Of a stretch of 38,908 nt of DNA, positions 24,926 through 34,796 are shown piece by piece (within the stretch, counting starts at the first letter, position 1; every line of letters begins with the position of its first letter). Source of the DNA: Selenomonas sp. (GTDB lineage Bacteria > Bacillota_C > Negativicutes > Selenomonadales > Selenomonadaceae); the NCBI RefSeq assembly GCF_024699275.1, contig NZ_JAILPX010000007.1:1-38908 (forward strand), in the 5' to 3' direction. Made by a program: the position numbers and the translations under genes. The notes under the pieces are model-generated. The model was not told where the DNA came from. It worked only from the letters and a program-made list of their open reading frames with translations, and did no database searches.

Positions 24926-26344
24926 TCAGATTTGCTGATTGGCTAAATCCATATTGCTTTTTTTCTCCGCCTCAATCAGTTCCTGTGCGGCTTTCAGCTG
25001 GTCCTCTACCTGCTTATCGGAGGTTCCGCCCAAAGAATTGCGCTGGTTGACGCAGGTCTCGGGCTTCAAAGCCTCGGCGATATCGGATTCGAACAAGGGA
25101 GAGAGCTTCTGCAGTTCCGGCAGGGTCATATCCGCCAGATACTTGCCCTGGGCAATGCATTCGTGCACCGCCGTTCCCGCCACAGCATGGGCCTTGCGGA
25201 AGGGCATGCCCTTCTTCACCAGATAATCGGCCAAATCAGTAGCATTGGAAAAATCCTCCTCCACCGCCTTGCGCATGACATCCTTCCTGACCTTCATGCC
25301 GCGAATCAGCTGGGCATATACCCCCAGGCTGAATTTTACCGTGTCGATGGCATCAAAGATGCCCTCCTTATCCTCCTGCAAATCCTTATTGTAAGCCAAA
25401 GGCAGGCCCTTGACGGTGGACAGCATGGCCATCAGATGACCGATTACCCGGCCTGTCTTGCCCCGTACCAACTCGGACACATCGGGATTCTTTTTCTGGG
25501 GCATCATGGACGAGCCTGTGCAATGGGCATCATCCAGCTCCACAAAGGAGAACTCCCGGCTGCACCAGAGAATGGTCTCCTCGGACAGTCTGGACAGATG
25601 GACCATCAGGATGCTGGCTGCAGCCAAAAATTCCATGATGTAATCCCGGTCGCTGACTGCGTCCATGCTGTTGCTGTAAATCTGCTCGAAGTTCAGCTGC
25701 TTGGCCACCAGTTCCCGGTCAATGGGGAAGGTGGTCCCCGCCAGGGCACCGGCCCCTAAAGGCATGATGTCCGCTCGCTGATAAACGCCGCTGAACCGGG
25801 CATAGTCCCGGGACAGCATGCCAAAGTAAGCCAGCAGATGATGGGCAAAGAGGATGGGCTGGGCCCGCTGCAGATGGGTGTAGCCCGGCATGATTACATC
25901 CTGATTTTTCTTGGCGGTTTCCACCAGGGCAGCCTGCAGATTGATGATTTCCTTCTGCACCGCCACCACTTCCCGGCGCACGTACATATGGGTATCGAGG
26001 GCCACCTGGTCATTGCGGCTGCGGGCAGTATGGAGCCGCCCGCCAGCTTCGCCAATGGCCTCTGTGAGCCGTTTTTCGATATTCATATGGATATCTTCCA
26101 AATCCACCGAGAAATCAAAATCCCCGGCTTCAATCTGGGCTTCGATATCCTTGAGGCCCTGCAGGATGGCACCGCAGTCATCATCGGAGATGATGCCACA
26201 TTTCGCCAGCATGATGGCATGGGCGATGGAGCCGGCAATATCTTCATGATACATGCGTTTATCAAAATTTATGGAAGCCTGAAACTCGTTGACCATTTCA
26301 TCGACGGTCTTGGTGAAACGGCCTCCCCACATGGCCTCACTCAT
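24926..26344 (-). CDS. argH: Argininosuccinate lyase
   Basis: The 472-residue protein has the fumarase/aspartase superfamily signature [11 protein letters not shown] near residue 280, the typical start [14 protein letters not shown], and [13 protein letters not shown] near 105. It splits argininosuccinate into arginine and fumarate. Its ATG overlaps the argG stop by four bases, so the last two steps of the pathway are translationally coupled. It is the last gene of the operon. Confidence 0.97.
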   Translation of the reverse strand: MSEAMWGGRFTKTVDEMVNEFQASINFDKRMYHEDIAGSIAHAIMLAKCGIISDDDCGAILQGLKDIEAQIEAGDFDFSVDLEDIHMNIEKRLTEAIGEAGGRLHTARSRNDQVALDTHMYVRREVVAVQKEIINLQAALVETAKKNQDVIMPGYTHLQRAQPILFAHHLLAYFGMLSRDYARFSGVYQRADIMPLGAGALAGTTFPIDRELVAKQLNFEQIYSNSMDAVSDRDYIMEFLAAASILMVHLSRLSEETILWCSREFSFVELDDAHCTGSSMMPQKKNPDVSELVRGKTGRVIGHLMAMLSTVKGLPLAYNKDLQEDKEGIFDAIDTVKFSLGVYAQLIRGMKVRKDVMRKAVEEDFSNATDLADYLVKKGMPFRKAHAVAGTAVHECIAQGKYLADMTLPELQKLSPLFESDIAEALKPETCVNQRNSLGGTSDKQVEDQLKAAQELIEAEKKSNMDLANQQI

Positions 26345-27555
26345 TTATCCGCCTTCTCCTGCATCAGGGCACGTACCTTCAAGGGCAGGCCAAAGAGGTT
26401 GATGAAGCCCGTGGCATCGGCCTGGTTGTATACATCATCATGCTCGAAGGTCACAAATTCCTTGCTGTACAGGGAATAGGGCGACGTAGCACCAGCGGAA
26501 ATGATGTTGCCCTTGTAGAGCTTGAGTTTGACCTGACCGGTTACGGTCTGCTGGGTGCTGTTCACAAAGGCATCCAGTGCTTCACGGAGTTGGCAGAACC
26601 ACATGCCATCATAGACCAGTTCGGCATAGCGGATACCGACCTGCTGTTTGTAATGATAGGTGGGACGATCCAGGCAGAGGTATTCCAGTTCGCGATGCGC
26701 ATAATAGAGAAGCGATCCGCCCGGATTCTCATAGACACCACGGGATTTCATGCCCACCAGACGGTTTTCGCAGATATCCACGATACCCACACCATTGCGG
26801 GCGCCGATTTCGTTGAGTTCCGTCAGCAGTTCAACAGCCCCCAGTTTCTTGCCATTTACGGCCACCGGTTCACCCTTTTCAAAGTCGATGGTCACATATT
26901 CCGGTTTGTCGGGAGCCTCCTGAGGCGCCTTGGAAATCAGGAACATACTGTCTTTCGGTTCATTGGCCGGATCTTCCAAATCGGCACCTTCATGGGACAG
27001 ATGCCAGATATTCCTATCCATGGAATAGGTCTTATTATCCGTGGCAATGGGAATATCATGCTTCTTGGCATATTCGATTTCTGCCGAACGGGAATCCAAA
27101 TCCCATTCACGCCAGGGCGCAATCAAGGTGATGTTCGGTGCCAGTGCCTTGACCGTCAGCTCAAAGCGCACCTGGTCATTGCCCTTGCCGGTAGCGCCAT
27201 GCGCGATGGCATCCGCACCTTCCTGCTTAGCGATTTCCACCAGTTTCTTGGCAATGATGGGGCGGGCAAAGGAGGTGCCCAGCAGGTATTTATCTTCGTA
27301 TACCGCGCCGGCTTTCAGCGTGGGCCATACGTATTCCTTGAGGAATTCTTCCTTGAGGTCAGCGATATAGACCTTGGAAGCGCCGGACTTCAGCGCCTTG
27401 TCATGGACCGCGTCCAGTTCATCCCCCTGTCCCACATCGGCACAGCAGGCAATTACCTCACAGCCATCGTAGTTTTCCTTGAGCCAGGGAATGATTACGG
27501 AGGTGTCGAGACCGCCGGAGTAAGCCAATACTACTTTTTTGATCTGTTTAGCCAT
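26341..27555 (-). CDS. argG: Argininosuccinate synthase
   Basis: The 404-residue protein has the N-type ATP pyrophosphatase loop [10 protein letters not shown] near residue 13 and [13 protein letters not shown] near 120. It joins citrulline and aspartate using ATP. An AGGAAG site precedes the ATG. The 44-base gap after argF is the longest gap inside the arginine operon and contains no evident promoter or terminator. Confidence 0.97.
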   Translation of the reverse strand: MAKQIKKVVLAYSGGLDTSVIIPWLKENYDGCEVIACCADVGQGDELDAVHDKALKSGASKVYIADLKEEFLKEYVWPTLKAGAVYEDKYLLGTSFARPIIAKKLVEIAKQEGADAIAHGATGKGNDQVRFELTVKALAPNITLIAPWREWDLDSRSAEIEYAKKHDIPIATDNKTYSMDRNIWHLSHEGADLEDPANEPKDSMFLISKAPQEAPDKPEYVTIDFEKGEPVAVNGKKLGAVELLTELNEIGARNGVGIVDICENRLVGMKSRGVYENPGGSLLYYAHRELEYLCLDRPTYHYKQQVGIRYAELVYDGMWFCQLREALDAFVNSTQQTVTGQVKLKLYKGNIISAGATSPYSLYSKEFVTFEHDDVYNQADATGFINLFGLPLKVRALMQEKADK

Positions 27556-27599
27556 AAGAATACTTCCTTTCCACTTCTAAAATCGATAATCGCCTGAGC

Positions 27600-28529
27600 T
27601 TAACCCATGGTCAGGGCCATAATGGCTTTCTGGGTATGCAGGCGGTTTTCTGCTTCATCAAAAATCACCGAAGCATTTGCCTCCAAAACTTCTTCTGTGA
27701 TTTCTTCCCCACGGTAAGCCGGCAGGCAATGCATTACGATGGCCCGCTTATCCGCATGGGCCATAAGCGCATCGTTGACCTGATAGGGGGCAAAGATTTT
27801 CTTGCGGGCCTCGTGTTCCTCTTCCTGGCCCATGCTGGCCCAGGTGTCCGTAACCACGATGTCAGCGCCCTTGACCGCTTCCACCGGATCCGTCACCAGT
27901 TCAATGCTGGCACCGGTGAGTTTGGCATCTTCCTTAGCCTGCTTCGTCACCAGGGCATCGGGCTTATAATCGGCTGGTGTAGCTGCCACAAAGGTCATGC
28001 CGGCCTTCGCACAGCCGTACATATAGGAATTGGTCATATTGTTGCCATCCCCCACATAGGCCATCTTGAGCCCCTTGAGATTCTTGCCCTTATGCTCCTG
28101 AATGGTCAGGAGGTCCGTCAGCACCTGACAGGGATGCAAAAGGTCTGTCAAGGCGTTGATTACGGGAATATCCGCGTACCTGGCCAGCTCCTCCACCCGA
28201 TCATGACCATAGGTGCGAATCATGATGCCATCCAGATAGCGGGACAAAACCCTTGCCGTATCCTTGATGGGTTCGCCCCGGCCCAGCTGCAAATCCCGGT
28301 TGGAAAGAAACAATGCCTGCCCCCCCAGCTGGTACATCCCCACTTCGAAGGAAACCCGGGTCCGGGTAGAGGATTTCTCGAAAATCATCCCCAGGGTCTT
28401 GCCCTTGAGCAGATGATGTTCTATCCCCGCTTTCTGCTTGGCCTTCAGTTCATGGGCCAGCGCCAGGATTTCCTGTACTTCATCCACGGATAAATCGTGG
28501 ATGGATAACATATCGCGTCCTTTTAACAT
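27600..28529 (-). CDS. argF: Ornithine carbamoyltransferase
   Basis: The 309-residue protein has the carbamoyl-phosphate site SSTRTR (53-58), HPCQVLTDLLTI near 132, and the ornithine-binding HCLPAYRGEE near 265. It makes citrulline from ornithine and carbamoyl phosphate. It starts 12 bases after argD with an AAGGAGG site. Biosynthetic use is inferred from the operon; no arginine deiminase gene is present here. Confidence 0.96.
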   Translation of the reverse strand: MLKGRDMLSIHDLSVDEVQEILALAHELKAKQKAGIEHHLLKGKTLGMIFEKSSTRTRVSFEVGMYQLGGQALFLSNRDLQLGRGEPIKDTARVLSRYLDGIMIRTYGHDRVEELARYADIPVINALTDLLHPCQVLTDLLTIQEHKGKNLKGLKMAYVGDGNNMTNSYMYGCAKAGMTFVAATPADYKPDALVTKQAKEDAKLTGASIELVTDPVEAVKGADIVVTDTWASMGQEEEHEARKKIFAPYQVNDALMAHADKRAIVMHCLPAYRGEEITEEVLEANASVIFDEAENRLHTQKAIMALTMG

Positions 28530-28541
28530 CCAAAGCCTCCT

Positions 28542-29741
28542 TTAGGCGTATTTACCGATAACCGCATTCATAACGGAAAAAGCTTCATCAATCTGGGCGG
28601 TCGTGATAATCAGCGGCGGGATGAAACGCAGGACCTTGCCCGCCGTGCAGTTGATGATCAGGCCTTTATCCAGACAGTCATTGACGATATCCCGGCCATG
28701 ATCACCGCTGACCAGTTCTGCCCCCAGAATCAGCCCCTCACCGCGCACATCCACGATAAAGTTTGGATATTTTTTCGCCAATTCCTGCAATTTTTCCTTA
28801 AAATATTTCCCCACCGTCTGCACATGCTGGAGGAAATCCTCCTGGGGAACGGTATCCAGCACCACATTAGCTGCCGCACAGGCCAAGGGATTGCCGCCAA
28901 AGGTTGTGCCATGGTCGCCGGGCTTGAAGGCGGCTGCCACCTTGTCGGTAACGATAAAGGCACCGATGGGTACCCCCCCGGCCAGCCCCTTGGCCAGTGT
29001 CACAATATCCGGCTTGATGCCGTAATTCTCGTAGGCAAAGAACTTGCCGCTGCGGCCAATCCCGGCCTGAATCTCATCGAGAATCAGCAGAGCGCCATGC
29101 TTATCGCAGAGGGCTCTGACCTGCCTGAGGTAATCGGCAGCCGGTGTATGGACGCCCCCTTCTCCCTGAATGGTTTCAAGCATAACAGCCGCCGTCTTGT
29201 CACTGATTTTTTCTTCCAGCTCGGCAATATCGTTGTAATGCACATAACTGAAACCGGCAGGCAGCGGCCCTACCCCCTCATGGTAATGGGGCTGGCCCGT
29301 AGCCGTCAGCGTGGCAATGGTCCGACCATGGAAACTGTCCCAGGCGGAGATGATTTCCGTCTTTTCCGGATTGATGCGGTAACCATACTTGCGGGCAATC
29401 TTAATGGCCCCCTCATTGGCCTCAGCCCCGGAATTGCCGAAGAAGGCCTTGTCCAGACCGCTGAGCTTCACGAGCTTGGCCGCCGCATCAGCCTGGGGCT
29501 GGGTGTAATAGAGATTGGAGCAGTGAACGAGCTTTCCTGCCTGCCCGGCCACGGCCTGTACCAAAGCCTTGTGGTTATGCCCCAGCACATTTACCGCAAT
29601 GCCCCCGAGAAAGTCCAGATACTTTCTGCCGTTAATGTCCCATACATAGGCGCCATCGCCATGGTCAAGGACGATCTTATAGCGGTTGAAGACCGGCAGA
29701 TAACTTGCCTTGTCCTCCGCAAAAATTTCCTGTTCCTGCAT
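28542..29741 (-). CDS. argD: Acetylornithine aminotransferase
   Basis: The 399-residue class III aminotransferase has GNSGAEANEGAIKIARKY near residue 102, LDEIQAGIGRSGKFFAYE near 221, and the PLP lysine Lys251 in TLAKGLAGGVPIG. It converts N-acetylglutamate semialdehyde to N-acetylornithine. It may also serve in lysine synthesis, as some ArgD proteins do. It lies between argB and argF with short gaps. Confidence 0.95.
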   Translation of the reverse strand: MQEQEIFAEDKASYLPVFNRYKIVLDHGDGAYVWDINGRKYLDFLGGIAVNVLGHNHKALVQAVAGQAGKLVHCSNLYYTQPQADAAAKLVKLSGLDKAFFGNSGAEANEGAIKIARKYGYRINPEKTEIISAWDSFHGRTIATLTATGQPHYHEGVGPLPAGFSYVHYNDIAELEEKISDKTAAVMLETIQGEGGVHTPAADYLRQVRALCDKHGALLILDEIQAGIGRSGKFFAYENYGIKPDIVTLAKGLAGGVPIGAFIVTDKVAAAFKPGDHGTTFGGNPLACAAANVVLDTVPQEDFLQHVQTVGKYFKEKLQELAKKYPNFIVDVRGEGLILGAELVSGDHGRDIVNDCLDKGLIINCTAGKVLRFIPPLIITTAQIDEAFSVMNAVIGKYA

Positions 29742-29759
29742 AGAATGTCTCCCTCTTAT

Positions 29760-30644
29760 TTAACGCACCACCTGGGTGCCAATGCCCCGGGAGGTAAAAA
29801 TTTCCAAGATGATGGAATGGGCCAGCCGCCCATCGATGATATGGGTCTTGCCGGCACCCTGTTCCAGTGCCGTCAGACATGCTTCCACTTTGGGAATCAT
29901 GCCGCCAGCGATGATGCCCTCCTTGATAAAGGCTCGGGCTTCCGGCAAATGCAGGGTGGAGATGAAACTGGACTTGTCCTGAAAATCCTTGTAGATGCCT
30001 TCGATATCCGTCAAAAGCAGAAGTTTTTCCGCCTTTAACGCCCCGGCAATTTCCGCCGCCACATAATCGGCGTTGATGTTATAGCTTTCGCCCTTATCGC
30101 CGACACCGATGGGCGCAATCACCGGTACATAGCCCTGCTCCAGCAGGTCTTCCAAAATCGCCGTATCCACCTGTTCCACTTCACCCACATAGCCGATATC
30201 CACCTTTTTGGCAGCTTCGCCCTCGTAGACAGTGGCCATTTTCTTGTGGGCCCTGAGCAAGCCTGCATCCTTGCCGCTGAGTCCCACTGCCTTTACGCCG
30301 CGGCGGTTCAACAGGTTGACGATTTCCGAATTGACCTTGCCATCCAGCACCATTTCCGCAATCTCAATGGTTTCCTCATCGGTAACCCGCAGTCCTGCCA
30401 CGAAATCCGACTCCTTGCCCACCTTCTTGAGAAAGCCCGTGATATCGGGACCGCCGCCATGGACAATCACCGGACGGATGCCCACGTATTTCATCAGGGC
30501 AACATCCTGCATGACCTTCTCTTTAAGGTCTTCATTAATCATGGCATTGCCGCCGTATTTGATGACGATGGTCTTGCCATAGAACTGCTGGATATAGGGC
30601 AGGGCTTCCACCAGGATGGCGGCTTTATCTTCCGCTGTAAACAT
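29760..30644 (-). CDS. argB: Acetylglutamate kinase
   Basis: The 294-residue amino acid kinase has VIKYGGNAM near residue 28, VHGGGPDIT near 61 and the C-terminal [11 protein letters not shown]. The pair argJ-argB fits the cyclic acetyl pathway, in which ArgB is often feedback-inhibited by arginine. The N-terminal helix region associated with arginine-sensitive ArgB appears present ([21 protein letters not shown]). Confidence 0.96.
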   Translation of the reverse strand: MFTAEDKAAILVEALPYIQQFYGKTIVIKYGGNAMINEDLKEKVMQDVALMKYVGIRPVIVHGGGPDITGFLKKVGKESDFVAGLRVTDEETIEIAEMVLDGKVNSEIVNLLNRRGVKAVGLSGKDAGLLRAHKKMATVYEGEAAKKVDIGYVGEVEQVDTAILEDLLEQGYVPVIAPIGVGDKGESYNINADYVAAEIAGALKAEKLLLLTDIEGIYKDFQDKSSFISTLHLPEARAFIKEGIIAGGMIPKVEACLTALEQGAGKTHIIDGRLAHSIILEIFTSRGIGTQVVR

Positions 30645-30656
30645 CGCCCTACCTCC

Positions 30657-31868
30657 TCAGGTGTGATATTCCCCGTTAATCTTCACGTATTCATAGGAGA
30701 AATCGCAGCTCCAGATATCGGCCTTGGCCTCTCCTTCACCCATGTCGATGCCGATGACGATATCGTGGGCTTCCATGACCTGCCGCAATTTCCCTTCATC
30801 AAATTCTGCCCCCACACCGTTGGCATAGACCGGAATGCCACCAAACTTCACCACGGTTTTCTGCGGGTCCATGGGCACACCGGCATAACCGACGGCACAG
30901 ATAACCCGGCCCCAGTTGGGATCTTCCCCGAAGAAAGCGGTTTTCACCAGCGGGCTCTTGGCTACGCTCATGCCAATCTGCTTGGCTTCGGCAAAATTTC
31001 GGGCTCCGGTTACGGAGATGGTCAGGAACTTGGTCGCCCCTTCCCCATCGGCAGCAATCTTCTTGGAAAGTTCCTGGCAAATGTTCTGCAGGGTGGCCTT
31101 AAAGAGCTGATAATCTTCGTTCTCCTCGGTAATCATGGCATTGCCTGCGGCACCGTTGGCCAGAACAATCACCATGTCGTTGGTGCTCATATCCCCATCG
31201 ATGGAAATCATATTGAAAGAAACCTCCACGATTTCCGACAGTGCCTTTTGCAGAAGCTTGCTGTCAATGGCCGCATCGGTGGTGATAAAGCAGAGCATGG
31301 TGGCCATATTGGGCTGAATCATGCCCGAGCCCTTGGCGATGGCGCCGAAACGCACTTCCCTGCCCCCCAGGGTGATTTCCGTAGCACAGGACTTGGAATA
31401 GGTATCCGTGGTGATGATGGCCTTGCCTGCGTTTTCGCTGCCCTCTGCCGATAATTCCTTAACTGCCTGCTTGATGCCGGCTTCCATCTTGTCCATGGGC
31501 AGATTCACCCCAATGACCCCGGTGGATGCCACCACCACATCATCAGCCTTGCAGCCCAAGGCTGTGGCGGTAATATCCTGCATGGCAGCTGCATCCGCTT
31601 CCCCCTGCTGCCCGGTGCAGGCATTGGCACAGCCGGCATTGGCGGTAATGGCATGGGCCATGCCCGTAGCCACCACCTTCTTGGAGGCATGTACCGGAGC
31701 CGAAGCCACGGCATTCTGGGTAAAGGTGCCGGCCACAGCCGCTTCCTTTTCCGTATAGATGACAGCTACATCCAGATTGCCGCTCTTCTTGATGCCCGCC
31801 TTGACACCAGCAGCCTGAAATCCCTGGGGATACGTAACCCCCGCCTTTTTATGTGCATCACTAAACAT
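30657..31868 (-). CDS. argJ: Glutamate N-acetyltransferase / ornithine acetyltransferase
   Basis: The start is the ATG at 31868, 6 bases after GGAGGG; the longer frame from 31901 overlaps the argC end and is less likely. The 403-residue protein has the autocleavage site with Thr190 (IQPNMATMLCF), which splits the precursor into two chains and becomes the N-terminal nucleophile. ArgJ transfers acetyl from acetylornithine to glutamate. Whether it also uses acetyl-CoA cannot be read from sequence. No argA is in the window. Confidence 0.96.
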   Translation of the reverse strand: MFSDAHKKAGVTYPQGFQAAGVKAGIKKSGNLDVAVIYTEKEAAVAGTFTQNAVASAPVHASKKVVATGMAHAITANAGCANACTGQQGEADAAAMQDITATALGCKADDVVVASTGVIGVNLPMDKMEAGIKQAVKELSAEGSENAGKAIITTDTYSKSCATEITLGGREVRFGAIAKGSGMIQPNMATMLCFITTDAAIDSKLLQKALSEIVEVSFNMISIDGDMSTNDMVIVLANGAAGNAMITEENEDYQLFKATLQNICQELSKKIAADGEGATKFLTISVTGARNFAEAKQIGMSVAKSPLVKTAFFGEDPNWGRVICAVGYAGVPMDPQKTVVKFGGIPVYANGVGAEFDEGKLRQVMEAHDIVIGIDMGEGEAKADIWSCDFSYEYVKINGEYHT

Positions 31869-31897
31869 GTAATTCCCTCCAAAATCAATCGATATGC

Positions 31898-32932
31898 TCA
31901 AGGGTAAAGAGGAGCAAAATCAAGCCCCATTCCCTCATCAAAACCACAGGCGATATTGAAATTCTGCACAGCCTGTCCTGCCGCACCTTTGACCAGATTG
32001 TCGATGGCCGAAAGGACGATTACACGGCCGGTGCGGCTGTCCACATGCCAGGCAATATCGCAGAAGTTAGACCCCCGCACTTCCTTGGTGGATGGATAAG
32101 CACCAGCCCCCAGCAGGCGGATGAAGTGTTCCTTGCCATAAAGCTTGGTAAAGGCTGCACTGACCAGTTCCTCCGTTACACCCTTCTTGAGGTTCGCGTA
32201 GCAGGTAGCCAGGATTCCCCGGGACATGGGCACCAGATGCGGCGTAAAGTTCAGAAGAACCTCTTCGCCGGAAATATCCGTCAACGCCTGTTCGATTTCT
32301 GGCGTATGTCGGTGCTTAGCCACATTGTAAGCCCGGAAGTTATCATAGAGCTCCGGGAAGTGATTGGCCTGCTTGGCACTTCTTCCTGCTCCGGACACGC
32401 CGGACTTGGCATCCACGATAATGCTGTGCACATCGATGAGATGCTGCTTGGCCAGCGGAGCCAGCGCCAGGATGCTGGCCGTAGTAAAGCAGCCGGCATT
32501 GCCGATGATCTTGGCCGTCCTGATTTCCTGCCGGTAAAGCTCCGCCAAACCGTAAACCCGTTCCGCATCCGGATGGGTATGGGGAACATGGTACCAGGCT
32601 TCATATACGTCCGTATCCGCAAAGCGGTAATCGGCTCCCAAATCGATAATGCGCACCGGCATGCCGGCCAAAGCCCGCCCCACTTCCATGGCATGGCCAT
32701 GGGGCAAACCGATAAAGATAAAGTCGCTGTCCTTGCCAATGGATTCTATATCCTTCATGCTCTCCAATTCCAAATCGTAGATTCCCCGCAAATGGGGATA
32801 GAGCGCGGCTATCTTCTCGCCGGTATGACTTTCCGATGTGATATGTACCACCTCTGCTTGGGGATGCTGATAAAGCAGCCGCAGAAGTTCCGCTCCGGCA
32901 TAGCCGGTAGCACCGATAACGCTGACCTTCAT
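31898..32932 (-). CDS. argC: N-acetyl-gamma-glutamyl-phosphate reductase
   Basis: The 344-residue protein has the NADP-binding GATGYAGAELLRLL at the N-terminus and catalytic Cys148 in IIGNAGCFTTAS. It reduces N-acetylglutamyl phosphate to the semialdehyde. It is the first gene of the operon argC-J-B-D-F-G-H and is controlled from the intergenic region shared with the divergent glycosyltransferase gene. Confidence 0.96.
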   Translation of the reverse strand: MKVSVIGATGYAGAELLRLLYQHPQAEVVHITSESHTGEKIAALYPHLRGIYDLELESMKDIESIGKDSDFIFIGLPHGHAMEVGRALAGMPVRIIDLGADYRFADTDVYEAWYHVPHTHPDAERVYGLAELYRQEIRTAKIIGNAGCFTTASILALAPLAKQHLIDVHSIIVDAKSGVSGAGRSAKQANHFPELYDNFRAYNVAKHRHTPEIEQALTDISGEEVLLNFTPHLVPMSRGILATCYANLKKGVTEELVSAAFTKLYGKEHFIRLLGAGAYPSTKEVRGSNFCDIAWHVDSRTGRVIVLSAIDNLVKGAAGQAVQNFNIACGFDEGMGLDFAPLYP

Positions 32933-33019
32933 GAAGAATCCTCCTCAAGTACTATTTTGCCCTGTCATTGTGGATTCGCTTTTTCGCCAATCCGGCACTT
33001 CAACTGTACTCTGTAAACT

Positions 33020-33058
33020 ATGTTTATAATTATACATCTACGTTGCATAAAATTGCAA
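33020..33058. promoter_or_regulatory. Candidate pair of ArgR (ARG box) operators
   Basis: Box 2 (33043-33058) is TTGCATAAAATTGCAA, with TTGCA and TGCAA arms. Box 1 (33020-33037) is a weaker dyad, ATGT...ACAT, around TAATTA. Their centres are 22 bp apart, close to the 21 bp of classical paired ARG boxes. Box 2 covers the argC -35 and box 1 covers the -10. The regulator is inferred; no argR gene is in this window. Confidence 0.5.
33029..33058 (-). promoter_or_regulatory. Promoter of the arginine operon
   Basis: On the minus strand TTGCAA (33053-33058) and TATAAT (33029-33034) are 18 bases apart, about 100 bases before the argC ATG. Confidence 0.75.
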
Positions 33059-33156
33059 GCATTATTGAAAAAATATATTTGCTCCCTGAAAAGTTTTTCC
33101 GCCTCTCCTCGGATTTAATCCCATCACTCCGCCAAAATACTGCGTTACTTTTCCCA

Positions 33157-33186
33157 TTGGCAAAATTTCTGCAGTGGCGTTATAAT
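33157..33186 (+). promoter_or_regulatory. Promoter of the glycosyltransferase gene (shared module)
   Basis: TTGGCA (33157-33162) and TATAAT (33181-33186) are 18 bases apart. CAAAATTT and GGCGTTATAAT match the module seen at gloA and the DUF1847 gene. Confidence 0.8.
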
Positions 33187-33218
33187 TGTATGAGCTATGA
33201 TTTAAGGAGCTTTATATT

Positions 33219-34061
33219 ATGAAAAAACATAAAAAACGTCGAATTTACAGAAAACTATTCCGCTTCGTGTTCTTCCTCTTCCTGGTCTTCTTTGTGGCCT
33301 TCTTTCTGTCCGGTGGCACCTCCTTCTTCTCGCCCCGTACCTGGCAGCACGTGGGGGATTTCCTGCCCAAGCTGGAGGCCGTTCTGCCCGCCAACCAGCA
33401 AAGGGATACGGTTCAGGAAATCTCCACCGTCGACCGGCTCAGCCGGCTGATTTTCCTCAAGCGGGCCGTCGATGCCCGGATTGATCAGGAACATTATGTA
33501 AAACTCCGGGATATCCCTGCGGATATGCAAAACGCCATCATCGCTGTGGAGGACAACCGCTTCTACAGCCATTGCGGTTTTGACCTTCAGGGCATCATGC
33601 GGGCCACTCTGGTCAATCTCCAATACGGCGAGGTCACCGAAGGCGCCAGCACCATCACCCAGCAGCTGGTCAAGAACCTCTTCCTCTCCCACGAACAATC
33701 CTTTGGCCGTAAGGCCGAAGAACTGTTGCTGGCCTTGGACATGGAGGCCAATTACAGCAAGGACGAAATCCTGGAACTCTACCTCAACACCATCTACTAT
33801 GGTTCCAATTACTATGGCATCGGCCCGGCTGCCAAAGGCTACTTCGATAAAAAACCACAGGACTTGCAATTACCAGAGGCCGCCATGCTGGCCGGCACCC
33901 CCAATGCCCCTTCCCTCTATTCTCCCTATGTGGACTTCATGCTGGCCAAGAAGCGGCAATTCATCGTCATCGATGCCATGGTGCGTTCCGGCTATATTGA
34001 TAAAAACACTGCTGAATCAGCCAAAATAAAACCGCTGTATCTTGCCAAGCCAACGGAATAA
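33219..34061 (+). CDS. Monofunctional peptidoglycan glycosyltransferase (GT51)
   Basis: The 280-residue protein has a basic N-terminus and one membrane helix (about residues 13-31). A GT51 domain follows, with motif 1 EDNRFYSHCGFD (catalytic Glu111), motif 2 GASTITQQLVKN (142-153), motif 3 RKAEELLLALDME and motif 4 LELYLNTIYYG. There is no transpeptidase domain, so it polymerises lipid II glycan chains but cannot cross-link. It resembles MtgA/SgtB-type enzymes or a stand-alone PBP1 head. AAGGAG lies 9 bases before the ATG. It is transcribed alone, away from argC. Confidence 0.93.
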   Translation: MKKHKKRRIYRKLFRFVFFLFLVFFVAFFLSGGTSFFSPRTWQHVGDFLPKLEAVLPANQQRDTVQEISTVDRLSRLIFLKRAVDARIDQEHYVKLRDIPADMQNAIIAVEDNRFYSHCGFDLQGIMRATLVNLQYGEVTEGASTITQQLVKNLFLSHEQSFGRKAEELLLALDMEANYSKDEILELYLNTIYYGSNYYGIGPAAKGYFDKKPQDLQLPEAAMLAGTPNAPSLYSPYVDFMLAKKRQFIVIDAMVRSGYIDKNTAESAKIKPLYLAKPTE

Positions 34062-34082
34062 AGAAACCTCAGCATAAGAAAA

Positions 34083-34119
34083 AGGAGACAGAACTCCCAT
34101 CATGGGGAGCCTGTCTCCT
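34083..34119. terminator. Bidirectional terminator
   Basis: AGGAGACAG and its complement (34083-34091 with 34111-34119), plus inner CTCCC/GGGGAG pairing, form a long hairpin with T-runs on both sides. It lies between the convergent glycosyltransferase and secreted-protein genes. Confidence 0.88.
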
Positions 34120-34124
34120 ACTTT

Positions 34125-34691
34125 TTATTTCTTTTTGCTGTTGCCTTTCAGCTGTGCATCAACGGAACGGTCAAAATTCTTATAGAACTGTTCGCTGAGG
34201 TTGTTATAGGTATTTACCGTATCGCCTTCGCTCTTGTTGGCACGAATCTCATACGTGTAAAGCAGCTCATTGGTGCCTGCCTTGAACACATCAAAAAAGA
34301 AGGTCGTGCGGCTGTTATTGGCCACCGTCAATACCACATAGGCATCGGCATAGTTGGCAACGTTTTCCTTGTAAATCTTGGCAGCCTGGCGGCGATCCAG
34401 GGCCTTGATGTCCACATTGATGGCCGTTCTAATCCCTTCGGCCACTGCATCATAGGAAATGACATAGTCCCGAGATACCCGGCTGGCATCCGACACAATC
34501 TGCGTCAGCATTTCCTTGTTGGGAGCCTTCTCGTCAACCGGCGTATACAGCGGTGCTGCCACAGCAATGCGCTTTACCGTCGAAAGGTCTGCACCTTCCT
34601 GAACCGTTACGCTGTCATAATTGGCAAAAGCAACCTGCGTACTCAATACCACCATGCAGACAACGAGTAACATCTGAACAATTTTTTTCAT
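34125..34691 (-). CDS. Secreted protein of unknown function
   Basis: The 188-residue protein has a clear signal peptide (KKIVQMLLVVCMVVLSTQVAFA, cleavage before NYDS) and no lipobox. The mature part includes VKRIAVAAPLYTPVDEK near residue 39, ADAYVVLTVANNSRTTFFFDVF near 115 and a lysine-rich tail. It reads like a soluble periplasmic alpha/beta domain, and the layout recalls lipoprotein-like domains that pair RIAV with YVV strands. No family can be named. It is a single-gene unit with a GGAGGG site and a shared terminator. Confidence 0.8.
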   Translation of the reverse strand: MKKIVQMLLVVCMVVLSTQVAFANYDSVTVQEGADLSTVKRIAVAAPLYTPVDEKAPNKEMLTQIVSDASRVSRDYVISYDAVAEGIRTAINVDIKALDRRQAAKIYKENVANYADAYVVLTVANNSRTTFFFDVFKAGTNELLYTYEIRANKSEGDTVNTYNNLSEQFYKNFDRSVDAQLKGNSKKK

Positions 34692-34796
34692 GGATTGTTT
34701 CCCTCCACCCTATAAAATTCGCGAAAAATCGCACCTTTCTTATTGTACACTATTTTAAGCCGTTCCGCTAGTAGTTAATCGCGTTTTCCCGCAATC

